A stretch of DNA of 64,000 nt from HXMU1420-13 sp024742815 (GCA_024742815.1 JANSXX010000004.1:62001-126000); one strand, 5' to 3'; positions 34,589 to 44,558 are shown, counted from the first letter of the stretch. A program made the numbers and translations. Notes: a model not told the origin generated them from the letters alone.

Positions 34589-35854
34589 TTAAGTTTTTCT
34601 CTTTTTCTTTTTTGCTGCCGGGAATAGAATGTTATTCAGTATAAGCCGGTATCCGGGGCTGTTTGGATGAAGGGCTAAGTCTGTTGGGGGATCGTTTACT
34701 CGATGCGTGTAATCTTCCGGATCATGGCCGGCATAAAAGGTGAATGTGCCATTTCCATAATTGCCATGAAGATATTTCACTTGCTCTCTGCCGGGTGCTT
34801 CAGCTAAAACCACAACCGATGATTTCACTTTTTCGGTACGGAAGGCGGTCGTTTGACCGTAAAAGCCCTTAATGCTACTCACATGATTTTGTGTTAGCAT
34901 AGTAGGAACGGGATCCCATTTCGCGGAAAAATCGAACAGAGTGAAGAAATCAAGACTTTCATCAACTTCTCGAATTGCAACAGGTACATCCACATCGGCG
35001 TGTTCGTACTGGTAAGGACTTAATTCAATAGTAAAGTCTTTGAAGGCAAATGTTTTATCGTAATCGAGTCTTTCTTGGGCATCAGGATCTACAGGGTCAC
35101 CATCGAAAGGAGAGGGTGCGATATCGACTCCCTCTGCAGCAAGTGCGATATCAAAAGTATCGGTACCGGAGCACATCGCAAAAAGAAAACCTCCATTTCC
35201 TACATATCGCTTTATTTCTCGGGCTACTGCTTTCTTTTGTTCACTTACTTTAGAAAAACCAAGCTCAGTGGCCATGGCTTCCATCTGCCGAACCTGAGTA
35301 ATATACCAAGGCGTATTTCGATAATTTCCCCAGAATTTTCCATACTGTCCGGTAAAGTCCTCATGATGGAGATGCAACCAATCGTATTTATCCAGTTCAC
35401 CGGCAAGAACTTCAATATCCCATATTTTATCGTATTCCACTTCTGCATAGGTGAGCGCTAAGGTAACGGCATCATCCCAGGGTAGAGCTTGATCGGGCGT
35501 ATATACCGCAATATTCGGTGCTTTCTCCAGATTAACCACTGAAGTGTTGGAGCCGGGAGATTCAACCTGATTGACGATCGATATAGCTTCGGATGAACTC
35601 ACCATTTGTAAACTCACATTACGAAGTCGTGACTTTCGAACAATATCATTTTCGGCTACAATCAAAAAAGAACCGCCTCTATAATTCAATAACCATTTTG
35701 CCTTAAATCCATCTTTAATGTGATTAAAAACGACACCATAAGCTTTTAAATGATCGGTTTGAGATGCATCCATAGGTATTAACACCTGCTGCTGAGCCAT
35801 CGAAACGGAAGAGGCGAATAAGATGAAAGTGAGTAAAATGAATCGATTCAACAT
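34589..35854 (-). CDS. Exported protein with class I glutamine-amidotransferase-like fold ('asparagine synthetase B' family of Bacteroidota)
   Basis: 421 residues from the ATG at 35854, which gives the signal peptide MLNRFILLTFILFASSVSMA and leaves one base after the stop of the TPR gene. A start at 35944 would overlap that gene by 89 bases and is not preferred. After ~110 residues of beta domain there is ALPWDDAVTLALTYAEVEYDKIWD, WLHLHHEDFTGQYGKFWGNY, and NGGFLFAMCSGTDTFD. In that last motif the Cys sits where amidotransferase-fold proteins have their nucleophile elbow. The family is often labelled asparagine synthetase B in databases, but nothing here supports that reaction. Ends in a basic tail KKKKRKT. 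Coupled to the TPR and maf genes. Confidence 0.75.
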   Translation of the reverse strand: MLNRFILLTFILFASSVSMAQQQVLIPMDASQTDHLKAYGVVFNHIKDGFKAKWLLNYRGGSFLIVAENDIVRKSRLRNVSLQMVSSSEAISIVNQVESPGSNTSVVNLEKAPNIAVYTPDQALPWDDAVTLALTYAEVEYDKIWDIEVLAGELDKYDWLHLHHEDFTGQYGKFWGNYRNTPWYITQVRQMEAMATELGFSKVSEQKKAVAREIKRYVGNGGFLFAMCSGTDTFDIALAAEGVDIAPSPFDGDPVDPDAQERLDYDKTFAFKDFTIELSPYQYEHADVDVPVAIREVDESLDFFTLFDFSAKWDPVPTMLTQNHVSSIKGFYGQTTAFRTEKVKSSVVVLAEAPGREQVKYLHGNYGNGTFTFYAGHDPEDYTHRVNDPPTDLALHPNSPGYRLILNNILFPAAKKKKRKT

Positions 35855-35855
35855 A

Positions 35856-37778
35856 TCAAGAGGAAATTTTTGGGAGGGATTGTAACCTTTGGCGAGCATA
35901 CGGGGCATAGAAGCCATCAGGATATTCCAGGATAATTTGTTCATACAACTCTGTGGATGAAATAGTAGGAACAGGACTTGTACAAGTTAGACTGAAAAAA
36001 CAATTTTCCACAGAATTTGCATTTATTGAATCAGTACTTATAGGATAGGCACCGAAGGACTCTGATTTACGAGCCCGAACCCACATTAAATCTTCTCTAA
36101 GCGGAGTTTCTTGTCCGGAGTCTAAGAAGCTATTTAAGTGTCTTACAAATTCAGGATTTATTCCATCGGAATATTCTGCCATTGCAAGTAGGATATCATC
36201 TTTAAACATGGTTTGCGGAAACTGATCTAAAAAATCCAACATGATTTGGAAATTGAAGTCGTATGGATTTGATCGTAGTTCTTTCATTCCGGCTGCAAAT
36301 AGACGTAATTCTACATTAGCTGAGTCGATATTGGAACCTTCTTGAAGCCATAATCGGAGTTGCAGGGCATCATTGGCATAGTACGAGGTATTTTTCCGCC
36401 CAAGTGTTTTTAGTTGGATGGTGGCGAATTCAAAATCACCGGCATAAAAATCGGTTAATGCTAAAAAGTAGCGCGACTTCTCTGCTAGTTCACCCGTACC
36501 TGCTTTGCGATTGGCTCGCGTAAAACTAACCCTTGCCTGTGTGTAAGCTCCATCTTGTAAGTAGATTCTCCCATCCAGATAGTCGGCTTGAGCCGATTCT
36601 TGCATACCGGGAAAAGTTTTAAGTCGAGTAATTGCTTTTTTTGCTTCGTCAACATCATATACCTGATCTAAACTTAGCTCAGCTTTTCTCAGATACACCC
36701 GATCGATACTTCGATAATTTGGAGCAGTTGTAATTAGAGTATCGAGGTAGGCAATCGATTTGGTAAATAATTTTCGGCTTTCGAAATCCTGATCTAAGTT
36801 ATAATCCTGTAAGTATTTCCCCCAGCGAGCATACACATCAGCTAACTTTTCATAAGCCATCCATTGGATATTTCCTTCGGCATTGCTTCGGTAGAAATCG
36901 AAGGCATTTGCAGCAAGTTCATACTGATTATTATCAGCTAGTTGGCCGCCTACCAAATCCAAAGCGTAATTATATTCAGTAGTTATCTTTTCATATTCCA
37001 AAGCAGAGGCAAAAGCGCGGCGATATAGTTTATTTTCGAAGAGCAACCAGATTTGTAGACGAAAGAGCTCGCTATATGCAGGGTGTGTTACCGCCATATC
37101 TTGCAACATAAATTCTAGCTCTGCAATGCTGTCGTCAAATAACAAAGGATCGTTGTATCGTATCAGTAATCGTTTGAACAAGCTGGATTGATTGGGCTGA
37201 TCCGCAATGAATTGAAGCCATTCACCCACTGCTTCCTGATATCTGCCGGCTTGCATGTACACATTAGGTATTTCGGTCCTGAATAAATCTTCATTTTGAA
37301 ATACTGTTCGTGCTCGTTTATAAACTTCTATTGCTCTGTCGAATTCACGACGCTCCGTCATTACTGTAGCGGTGTTGATATACAATTGAAGCAAGTCTGG
37401 AAACGTATTCAGATTTTGCTGCCAGATAGTGTAGGCTCTTGTAGTGTCGCCTTTAAGATGAAAAAGTTTGGCGGACAGAATATTCGTAAGCCCAACATTA
37501 CGATTTTCATTCAAGGCTTTATTGACAACAGCCATTGCTCGATCATACTCTTTCAACTGAATGTTGCATTCTACTAAACGCTCCATGAATACATAAACCT
37601 GTGGCTGCTGATTATGCAAGCTCTGCAAGATAGGTAGCGCATCTTCGTAACGCTGTTGCTGCATCAAGCGGGTTGCAATCTGAAAAGAGTTATCAGTTTG
37701 AGCATGCACCGTATTAACTGGTACAATCATCGAAACGAATAAAAAAACACAGAGTAAAGAACAGGATATTCGTTTCAC
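35856..37778 (-). CDS. Exported tetratricopeptide-repeat protein
   Basis: 640 residues with signal peptide (…VPVNTVHAQ, ~26 residues). TPR-like helix pairs run through most of the protein: ATRLMQQQRYEDALPILQSL, VECNIQLKEYDRAMAVVNKAL, LFHLKGDTTRAYTIWQQNL, REFDRAIEVYKRA, AGRYQEAVGEWLQF, LDGRIYLQDGAYTQARVSF. It should be a periplasmic scaffold for protein contacts. The start overlaps the maf stop (ATGA) and the end nearly touches the next start, so maf, TPR and the GATase-like gene form one unit. Partner unknown. Confidence 0.88.
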   Translation of the reverse strand: MKRISCSLLCVFLFVSMIVPVNTVHAQTDNSFQIATRLMQQQRYEDALPILQSLHNQQPQVYVFMERLVECNIQLKEYDRAMAVVNKALNENRNVGLTNILSAKLFHLKGDTTRAYTIWQQNLNTFPDLLQLYINTATVMTERREFDRAIEVYKRARTVFQNEDLFRTEIPNVYMQAGRYQEAVGEWLQFIADQPNQSSLFKRLLIRYNDPLLFDDSIAELEFMLQDMAVTHPAYSELFRLQIWLLFENKLYRRAFASALEYEKITTEYNYALDLVGGQLADNNQYELAANAFDFYRSNAEGNIQWMAYEKLADVYARWGKYLQDYNLDQDFESRKLFTKSIAYLDTLITTAPNYRSIDRVYLRKAELSLDQVYDVDEAKKAITRLKTFPGMQESAQADYLDGRIYLQDGAYTQARVSFTRANRKAGTGELAEKSRYFLALTDFYAGDFEFATIQLKTLGRKNTSYYANDALQLRLWLQEGSNIDSANVELRLFAAGMKELRSNPYDFNFQIMLDFLDQFPQTMFKDDILLAMAEYSDGINPEFVRHLNSFLDSGQETPLREDLMWVRARKSESFGAYPISTDSINANSVENCFFSLTCTSPVPTISSTELYEQIILEYPDGFYAPYARQRLQSLPKISS

Positions 37779-38368
37779 GAGCTAAAAATATTTGGTTCAA
37801 ATTCTTTCATTTCTCGGTAAAATCTATTTAGTGGAAAGCCTACTACATTGTAGAAGTCGCCGTCTATTCGTTCTACGAACACGGAACCCCAATCATCTTG
37901 GATTCCATAGGATCCGGCTTTATCCATTGGGCTGCCTCCTGCCACGTATGCTTCAATTTCTTTATTAGTTAATGCGCTAAAAGTAACGATCGTTTCTTCC
38001 ACAAAAGTATGACTTTTAACCGCCTTTGATTCACTATTTGTGGCAATCAAAGCAACGCCGGTAAACACCGAGTGTTTGTTGTTACTCAGTAGTTGCAGCA
38101 TATTGATGGCGTCTCGTTCGTTTTCCGGTTTGCCGAGTATGTTTCCATCGAATACTACAATGGTATCAGCGCCAATAATCAACGATTCTGTACAGTTCTT
38201 TGCTACTTCTTCCGCTTTTTGGAAAGCTAAATCCGTAACCACCTTCTCAGGATTATCCGAAGTTACAATTTCCTCCGAAGTACTTGGGATTATCTCAAAA
38301 ACTAATCCAAGCTGGGATAATAATTTTTTGCGTCTCGGGCTTTGTGAAGCCAATACAATTTTTAGCAT
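37775..38368 (-). CDS. maf: Maf-family nucleotide pyrophosphatase (dTTP/UTP type)
   Basis: 197 residues. Maf proteins hydrolyse non-canonical or pyrimidine NTPs and arrest cell division when overproduced. Seen: the substrate loop LASQSPRRKKLLSQLG (residues ~5-20), the catalytic Asp in LIIGADTIVVFDG, and DKAGSYGIQDDWGSVFVERIDGDFYNVVGFPL. These fit the YhdE-like dTTP/UTP subgroup. First gene of a minus-strand operon with the TPR protein. Confidence 0.95.
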   Translation of the reverse strand: MLKIVLASQSPRRKKLLSQLGLVFEIIPSTSEEIVTSDNPEKVVTDLAFQKAEEVAKNCTESLIIGADTIVVFDGNILGKPENERDAINMLQLLSNNKHSVFTGVALIATNSESKAVKSHTFVEETIVTFSALTNKEIEAYVAGGSPMDKAGSYGIQDDWGSVFVERIDGDFYNVVGFPLNRFYREMKEFEPNIFSS

Positions 38369-38462
38369 ACTCTGTTCGTCTCTCCTTTGGAGTTGTTCAA
38401 TAATTAAATAACTTCACAATCCGTTTCAAACCGAAATTTCGTAAAGTAGTTTTAAAGTTAAC

Positions 38463-38705
38463 ATGCCAAAAGCAAAGCAAGCTACCGATTCTAAACCAAT
38501 GTTTTTTTCTGCCTTCAATTATCGACTGATTGGATTAGCCGTGTTGTTAATTGTAGGTGGATTTACCGCCATGCTTTTAGAGAATGAAGTTAAAGGGTTT
38601 ATCTCGCTTTACGTTTCACCGATTGTTGTGATGATTGGGTATGTTGTGGTAATATTCGCAATCATGAAACACGATCGGGTTGAAGATACACCTGAAGATA
38701 GCTGA
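38463..38705 (+). CDS. DUF3098 small membrane protein
   Basis: 80 residues with two membrane helices (LIGLAVLLIVGGFTAMLL and SPIVVMIGYVVVIFAIM) and a short acidic tail. FSAFNYRLIGLAVLLIVGG is the family start. In Bacteroidota such genes usually lie next to ftsX or undecaprenyl-diphosphatase; here the next gene is DUF92, eight bases on. Divergent from maf. Function unknown. Confidence 0.85.
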   Translation: MPKAKQATDSKPMFFSAFNYRLIGLAVLLIVGGFTAMLLENEVKGFISLYVSPIVVMIGYVVVIFAIMKHDRVEDTPEDS

Positions 38706-38713
38706 GTACAATT

Positions 38714-39535
38714 GTGCTCGATCGGCAACTAAATATACTTTTCTTTTTTGCTACTGTTTTCGTTTTTCTTCTGTTCTCGGAAGGTTTTGAGCAAACACGT
38801 TTTTTTGTAGCAGTTTTTTTATCCATTCTTTTTGTAACCATTGCCTTTGTTTTAAATTGGCTAACCATCGATGGTGCGTTATCTGCATTACTTTTTGGTA
38901 TCATTTCTCTTGGTTTTGGTGGTCTTTCAGCGGCAACTGTTGTTCTAGTATTTTTTGTGACCTCCTCTCTATTATCCAAAAGTGATAAGAATGACGATCT
39001 TTTCACCATTCCGTTTAGGCGTGATGGATATCAGGTGTGGTCGAATGGCTTTTGGTTTGCACTCTGGCTCATCTTTTGGTTTACCACCGATGCATTAGTT
39101 TTTGAAGTAGCCGCAGTAAGTAGTATTGCCTTTTCCACCGCGGATACCTGGTCGTCAGAAATTGGAGGTAAACGTGTTAAAGGCACCACGTGGATGATTG
39201 GAAGTTTCAAAAAAGTAGAGCCTGGACTTGATGGAGGTGTAAGCGTAGCAGGAACAGCTTCTTCATTGGTTGGTGCACTTCTAATTGCCTTGATTTATTG
39301 GGCCTTTAATTCTGAGTTAACTGTGGGAATAATTGTATTAGTAATTCTTGCAGGAATTGCGGGAAGTTTGATTGATTCTTTGCTTGGTAATTATGTGCAA
39401 GGTTCTAAAATTCCTAGGAAAATAAGTGCGCTATTTAATTATCAGATTACCAAGTTTGACAATAACACTACAAATTGGGTATCGGCGGGTAGTGCGTCTT
39501 TGCTTGCAATTTGTATCTTCCTGCTCGTTTTTTAA
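38714..39535 (+). CDS. DUF92/TMEM19-family membrane protein
   Basis: 273 residues from a GTG start at 38714 (no ATG in frame near). About six hydrophobic helices. Family motifs: LTIDGALSALLFGIISLGFGG, SIAFSTADTWSSEIGGK, TWMIGSFKKVEPGLDGGVSVAGT and AGIAGSLIDSLLGNYVQGS. Relatives include the chloroplast phytyl-phosphate kinase VTE6, so a CTP-dependent polyprenyl-phosphate kinase role is conceivable. This is inferred from family only. Probably cotranscribed with the DUF3098 gene. Confidence 0.88.
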   Translation: MLDRQLNILFFFATVFVFLLFSEGFEQTRFFVAVFLSILFVTIAFVLNWLTIDGALSALLFGIISLGFGGLSAATVVLVFFVTSSLLSKSDKNDDLFTIPFRRDGYQVWSNGFWFALWLIFWFTTDALVFEVAAVSSIAFSTADTWSSEIGGKRVKGTTWMIGSFKKVEPGLDGGVSVAGTASSLVGALLIALIYWAFNSELTVGIIVLVILAGIAGSLIDSLLGNYVQGSKIPRKISALFNYQITKFDNNTTNWVSAGSASLLAICIFLLVF

Positions 39536-39561
39536 TAATCAATAAACAATAGATTAACTGT

Positions 39562-40866
39562 ATGTGGTATAAAAAATTACACTGGCAAATTGTGATTGGT
39601 CTGATTTTAGGTCTCGTTTATGGATTAATTTCCAGTGTAGCAGGGCTCAACGATTTCACGCTCGAATATATTAAGCCATTTGGTACCATATTTATCACCT
39701 TACTAAAGTTAATCGCGGTTCCGTTGGTTTTGGCGTCGTTAGTTGCTGGGGTAACTAGCCTAAATGATACCACCAAACTGTCGCGAATGGGTGGAAAAAC
39801 AGTGCTTATTTATTTGTGTACCACTTTATTTGCGGTTTCGATTGGATTGTTGGCCGTTAATCTAATCCAACCGGGAAAATCCTTGCCGGTAGAAACCCGC
39901 GATAGCTTGCAGGAAACTTACAGTGAATCTATCGAAGATCGGGAAGAGTCGGCCAAAGCAGTTAAGGAACGAGGTAATCTGGATATTTTAGTGAATATCG
40001 TCCCGGAAAACTTCTTCGAATCAGCTTCAAAAAACTCCAATATGCTACAAGTAGTGTTTGTGGCTATTTTATTGGGTATAGGGATTATTCACTTGGGAGG
40101 AGAAAAAGGTAAACTCTTGGTTAATGTGTTTGATGCGTTTAACGATGTCATCATATTGATCGTAGACCTGATCATGAAGACAGCACCGTACGGTGTTTTC
40201 GCCCTGATGGCGGGACTTATTGTAGAACTTGCCGACGATGATTTAGGAAAAGCACTAGAATTGCTCGGTGCGTTGGGGCAGTATAGTTTAACATTACTTG
40301 CTGCCTTAATACTACATATTTTTATTGTATATGCAGGCATGTTTAAATACTTCAGTAAAGGGAAGTTGAGTTTGCTACAATTTTTTAAAGCCATACAACC
40401 TGCTATGCTGCTTGGTTTTAGTACCAGTTCTAGTTCGGCAACTCTACCTGTTACGATGGAGCGAGTAGAAAAAAACCTTGGGGTTGATGAAGAGGTTGCA
40501 AGTTTTGTACTTCCTGTAGGTGCTACCATAAACATGGACGGAACCAGTGCCTATCAGGCCGTGGCAGCGGTGTTTATTGCACAGGCACTCGGACTTGATC
40601 TCAGTTTCACTCAGCAATTAATGATTGTACTCACTGCAACGGCAGCATCTGTTGGAGCAGCCGGTGTGCCTGGAGCCGGAATCGTAATGTTGGTGGTAGT
40701 TCTTGAGTCGATTAACGTGCCAACCGCAGGTATTGCGCTGATTTTAGGAGTCGATCGAATCTTAGATATGTGCCGTACTGTGGTGAATATAACCGGAGAT
40801 GCCGCCGTTTCGTATGCTGTGGCCGCATCAGAAGGGAAATTGCACGAGCCAAATTTGGTAGATTAA
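39562..40866 (+). CDS. Dicarboxylate/glutamate:cation symporter (DAACS family)
   Basis: 434 residues, eight helices and two re-entrant hairpins expected. Signature parts: FITLLKLIAVPLVLASLVAGV near residue 45, the serine-rich hairpin GFSTSSSSATLPVTMERVEKN, ATINMDGTSAYQAVAAVFIAQ (NMDGT cation/substrate site), and GVPGAGIVMLVVVLES, then DRILDMCRTVVNITGDAAVSYAVA. The Arg in the last motif suggests an acidic amino acid or dicarboxylate substrate. Inner membrane. It stands alone after the DUF92 gene, 26 bases on. Confidence 0.95.
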   Translation: MWYKKLHWQIVIGLILGLVYGLISSVAGLNDFTLEYIKPFGTIFITLLKLIAVPLVLASLVAGVTSLNDTTKLSRMGGKTVLIYLCTTLFAVSIGLLAVNLIQPGKSLPVETRDSLQETYSESIEDREESAKAVKERGNLDILVNIVPENFFESASKNSNMLQVVFVAILLGIGIIHLGGEKGKLLVNVFDAFNDVIILIVDLIMKTAPYGVFALMAGLIVELADDDLGKALELLGALGQYSLTLLAALILHIFIVYAGMFKYFSKGKLSLLQFFKAIQPAMLLGFSTSSSSATLPVTMERVEKNLGVDEEVASFVLPVGATINMDGTSAYQAVAAVFIAQALGLDLSFTQQLMIVLTATAASVGAAGVPGAGIVMLVVVLESINVPTAGIALILGVDRILDMCRTVVNITGDAAVSYAVAASEGKLHEPNLVD

Positions 40867-40949
40867 AATTTCGATAATCGGAAGAATTAATATGGCATTT
40901 TGCAGAATAAGCCGTTAATTCTAGTACTCTCTATCGCAAATACTTGCCT

Positions 40950-43688
40950 ATGGGTTGTATGCTACAATCAAGAGTATTAAAGTTAACACACATAGTATCG
41001 TCTCTGCTACTTCTCTGGGTATTACTCGGAAAAAGCTATGCACAAACTACATTGCTACCCGGCGATCTGTTAGTAGTTACTGCCAATACATCTATCAATG
41101 AGTTTGAACTAATTCCATTGATTGATCTCGAAGCGGGAACTCAGCTGCGATTATCCGGTGCAGTTGAAAAAAGCACATTCGAGCCTATTACAATAATCAT
41201 TGATCAAAAAGTTACTCGTGGACAAAGAGTTTCGGTTTCAAATGAGGAAAGTGATTTAATTAGTCTTTCGGCACCAATTCAAGTTGATTCGGAAACGGGG
41301 ATGATTATGTTTTCGCAACCCGATGAAGGGATAAATCGCCTACTATTTGGTATCACTTGGGGAAACTATGAAAGCGATCTTATCAACGCTTTTGCCAACT
41401 ATCCATCGGTGCCAATGTTACGTTTTGATGATCGCGGCCACTATCAATATCATCTGAAAAACGGGGCCAGTGGCACTACAAACATGCTCGCAAAAATGGT
41501 GGGAAATCCTGCAAATTGGAAATCATCTACCATACCGTATTCCAGCTTCCAAACTTCATTAAGAATTCTAAATGGCCCGGTAATTGTATTTGATCAAAAT
41601 ATATCCACCGTATCTGAAAGCGATAGTATTCGATTGAATGTTGCAATCTATGAACATGATGGCTCTAAGCTAACAGTTGATGCCAAATTCCATCACGAAT
41701 ACAGCACTGCCGACACTAACGACGTGAATCAATTTAAAAAGTACACCTTCAATTTTACGGGATTGATTGGCGATGCGGTGTACGAAAAAGTTGTTCCAAT
41801 CACTGATGATTCCTTTTTTGAAGACAGAGAAACAGCCTTCTTTGAATTAGAGAATTTGTCCTCCGGTCAATTCGGCGATTTTATTAGCCACGCAGCATTT
41901 ATTTTAGATAACGAGATTCCAGATGTACAAATAATTGCTGATCAAGACAAAGATTTCAAGCTACCAATTTTGTCTGTTACCAATAACGAACATGTTTATT
42001 TGAACATCAACGATTGGCAAATACAGATTGATGAATTAGTGATAACTCTCTCAGATTTGATAGAAATCGCACCTTATGAAAATCAACAGGTTAATCTTGA
42101 TGATTTTGTAACCCAGCAAATGTTGGAAAGTCTCCGAAAGCCTTCACTAAATACGCTTCAAATATTGGATCGGGAAGGACAATTAATTGATGAACTTAGC
42201 TTGAGTAAAAGCAATGATATCGCTCAATCAAAACCAGCTGAAATCAAACGAAATAATAACGATATATCGCAGGATGTTGGAGCTAGTAGCGAGCTAACGA
42301 TTGAATCGGGAGTAGTAAATCAAAGTAACAGCGAAGCAGTAGAATCAAACAAGCCGGATTCGATTTCTACACCGATTAAAGGTTGGAGTCCTTTCTCAGG
42401 TGAGTTAAATGAAGCATTCAGTACGGAAGTACATTTTTGGGATCCGTACTCTCAATCTTTTCGTATTGTGAATTCTGCCAATCAGGATTCAATTTCGGGC
42501 AAGGGATTACTCCACTATGTTGATCTTTCTGAGGTTGAAGCTTATGAAATGGAGGTGTTTGTAGATTCTGTAAGTACCATTCAACCTGAAGCCATGCCGA
42601 GTGAGATGGTGATTTCAATGACGGCCTTAGATCGAAACGAGAACTCAGTAATCGATGGGCTTGAGGGACTAAATCTACTGCAAAATACTTCCGGCGCTGA
42701 AATATCTGTGCAGAATTTACTTACAGCTATTACCGAGCAAATTGGGGTAGGTAAAATCAGTCCTTATGTGTTCGATTTGAATTTTCAGCAATTGGCGGTA
42801 AATGAAGAAAACACTTTAATCAAACCAAACGAATTGTTTTGGATACTCGCGGATTCGATTTTACCACAGACTGATATTGTAATCAGTCCTGAACAGTTAG
42901 ATAATCCGATTACAGAATTTAAATTACCTGACGAGCCTGTTTCAACCCTTGAACTCAGTCTTCAATCCGAAATTGACATAAAAACCACTCAGATTTCATT
43001 ATTTGATGCTGAGACGGTGATCAAAAAAAGTGTTCCTAATCCAAGCATTAGCTTTTCCGAGTCGGACATACTCAATAACGGACTTCAGTTCGCTTTACAA
43101 GCCGAGCAGCGATGGGTGTCGAGTTTAAATTTAGGATATACCTCAGATGTGATGTATTCCATCCCACTTGGAATAAGAGATACCGTTTCCGGTAAAATGA
43201 CTCTTGAGATTACAGATTGGAATTTAGAAGGCGGTTGGCAATTATTTATTGAAGATTTGGAGATGGAAGAGCAGTTCGAGCTACTGCCAGGGGTTAGCTT
43301 TAGTTTCGAATATTTTGCCGATGATGAACTCAACAATGAACCTGAAAATCAATCTCAAATCAATCAGAGATACCGTTTGTTGATGGTACCGCCCGGAGTT
43401 GAATTTCAGGATGAATCGATTCCGGAACAAATCGAATTATTTCAGAATTATCCGAATCCATTTAATCCGGCAACAACAATTTCCTTTTATTTACCCGAAC
43501 CAGTAGAAGTTTCACTTTCGGTGTTCAACGTTGTTGGCCAACCCGTTACTACCTTAACCAAAGGAGTTTTAAACGCCGGAGAACATCACTTTGAATGGAA
43601 CGCCACGGGCTATCCAAGTGGTATGTATATATACCAACTAGAGGTAGGTACAAAAGTATTGACTCGAAAAATGACCTTAGTCAAATAA
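40950..43688 (+). CDS. Large secreted protein with Calx-beta-like domain and type IX secretion tag
   Basis: 912 residues from the ATG at 40950; an ATG at 40959 gives an equally good leader and the TTG at 40944 is not needed. Signal peptide ends ...GKSYAQ. Residues ~210-330 look like a Calx-beta domain (FDQNISTVSESDSIRLNVAI, then VPITDDSFFEDRETAFFELE). A long Ser/Asn-rich, low-complexity middle follows. The C-terminus is a type IX sorting domain (NYPNPFNPATTISFYLP, ending LTRKMTLVK). The early part (PGDLLVVTANTSINEFELIPLIDLEAGTQL) recalls lamin-tail-like secreted domains. No enzyme motif. Probably a surface structural or adhesion protein. Confidence 0.82.
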   Translation: MGCMLQSRVLKLTHIVSSLLLLWVLLGKSYAQTTLLPGDLLVVTANTSINEFELIPLIDLEAGTQLRLSGAVEKSTFEPITIIIDQKVTRGQRVSVSNEESDLISLSAPIQVDSETGMIMFSQPDEGINRLLFGITWGNYESDLINAFANYPSVPMLRFDDRGHYQYHLKNGASGTTNMLAKMVGNPANWKSSTIPYSSFQTSLRILNGPVIVFDQNISTVSESDSIRLNVAIYEHDGSKLTVDAKFHHEYSTADTNDVNQFKKYTFNFTGLIGDAVYEKVVPITDDSFFEDRETAFFELENLSSGQFGDFISHAAFILDNEIPDVQIIADQDKDFKLPILSVTNNEHVYLNINDWQIQIDELVITLSDLIEIAPYENQQVNLDDFVTQQMLESLRKPSLNTLQILDREGQLIDELSLSKSNDIAQSKPAEIKRNNNDISQDVGASSELTIESGVVNQSNSEAVESNKPDSISTPIKGWSPFSGELNEAFSTEVHFWDPYSQSFRIVNSANQDSISGKGLLHYVDLSEVEAYEMEVFVDSVSTIQPEAMPSEMVISMTALDRNENSVIDGLEGLNLLQNTSGAEISVQNLLTAITEQIGVGKISPYVFDLNFQQLAVNEENTLIKPNELFWILADSILPQTDIVISPEQLDNPITEFKLPDEPVSTLELSLQSEIDIKTTQISLFDAETVIKKSVPNPSISFSESDILNNGLQFALQAEQRWVSSLNLGYTSDVMYSIPLGIRDTVSGKMTLEITDWNLEGGWQLFIEDLEMEEQFELLPGVSFSFEYFADDELNNEPENQSQINQRYRLLMVPPGVEFQDESIPEQIELFQNYPNPFNPATTISFYLPEPVEVSLSVFNVVGQPVTTLTKGVLNAGEHHFEWNATGYPSGMYIYQLEVGTKVLTRKMTLVK

Positions 43689-43734
43689 ACAAAATCTAAA
43701 TTCAAACCATTAAATACAGAATTACACTTCTGAA

Positions 43735-44553
43735 ATGAACTCAAAAACTATTCAAGGGGTAGACGTTCCCGAAATCGGACTTGGAACTTTTAAACTGATT
43801 GGAAAAACCTGTGAGCAGGTAGTTAAAATGGCGCTAAATATGGGTTACCGCCATATTGATACAGCTCAAGTCTATAAAAATGAGAGAGAGGTTGGCAATG
43901 CTATAAAAGCAGCGCACATCGATCGCGATGAATTATTTATTACCACTAAAGTAGATCGAATTAATTTAGATGCTGATAAACTACTGAAATCGACTGAACG
44001 GAGTTTGCAGGAACTTGATGTACCTTATGTTGATTTGTTATTGATACACTGGCCAAACCCGGATTTCGACTTAGAAAAAGCGGTAGAAGCCATGCTAACT
44101 CTGCGAGATCAAGGGAAGGCGTTGAATATCGGAGTAAGTAATTTTCCTATGAATTTACTTCAAGAAGTGAATGATGAAATGGCCGCTCCAATCTTTGCAA
44201 ATCAAGTTGAATATCACCCACTTTTAGGACAATTTGATTTATTAGACTACGCAGCAGAAAATGATTTGATGGTAACGGCGTACAGCCCGTTGGGACAAGG
44301 ACAGATGTTGGAGAACGAGCTTTTGATAAACTTAGGGGAGAAGTACGGGAAATCTCCCGCACAAATCGCTTTGCGATGGTTGATCGAACAGGAGCAAGTA
44401 ACTGTTATTCCAAAAGCTTCATCACGCGAACATCTTGAAGAAAACATAGATATCTATGACTTTGTATTAGAAGATGATGACTTCTACGCAATTGATGATC
44501 TGCCAAAGAATCACCGTATTGTGAATCCGGATTTTGCACCGGAATGGGACTGA
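43735..44553 (+). CDS. Aldo/keto reductase
   Basis: 272 residues, the size of 2,5-diketogluconate reductase/AKR5-type enzymes. The catalytic tetrad is present: Asp42 and Tyr47 in GYRHIDTAQVYKNE, Lys72 in FITTKVD and His105 in LLIHWPNPD. NADPH contact motifs NIGVSNFP and the late VIPKASSREHLEEN are also seen. It reduces aldehydes or ketones; substrate not deducible. The gene lies between the secreted protein and the convergent thioesterase gene (5-base gap). Confidence 0.95.
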   Translation: MNSKTIQGVDVPEIGLGTFKLIGKTCEQVVKMALNMGYRHIDTAQVYKNEREVGNAIKAAHIDRDELFITTKVDRINLDADKLLKSTERSLQELDVPYVDLLLIHWPNPDFDLEKAVEAMLTLRDQGKALNIGVSNFPMNLLQEVNDEMAAPIFANQVEYHPLLGQFDLLDYAAENDLMVTAYSPLGQGQMLENELLINLGEKYGKSPAQIALRWLIEQEQVTVIPKASSREHLEENIDIYDFVLEDDDFYAIDDLPKNHRIVNPDFAPEWD

Positions 44554-44558
44554 ATTCG

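Noticed and set aside
34589..35944. Asparagine synthetase B
   Set aside because: The protein is exported and has no glutaminase N-terminal Cys or ATP-pyrophosphatase loop; the name is a database habit.
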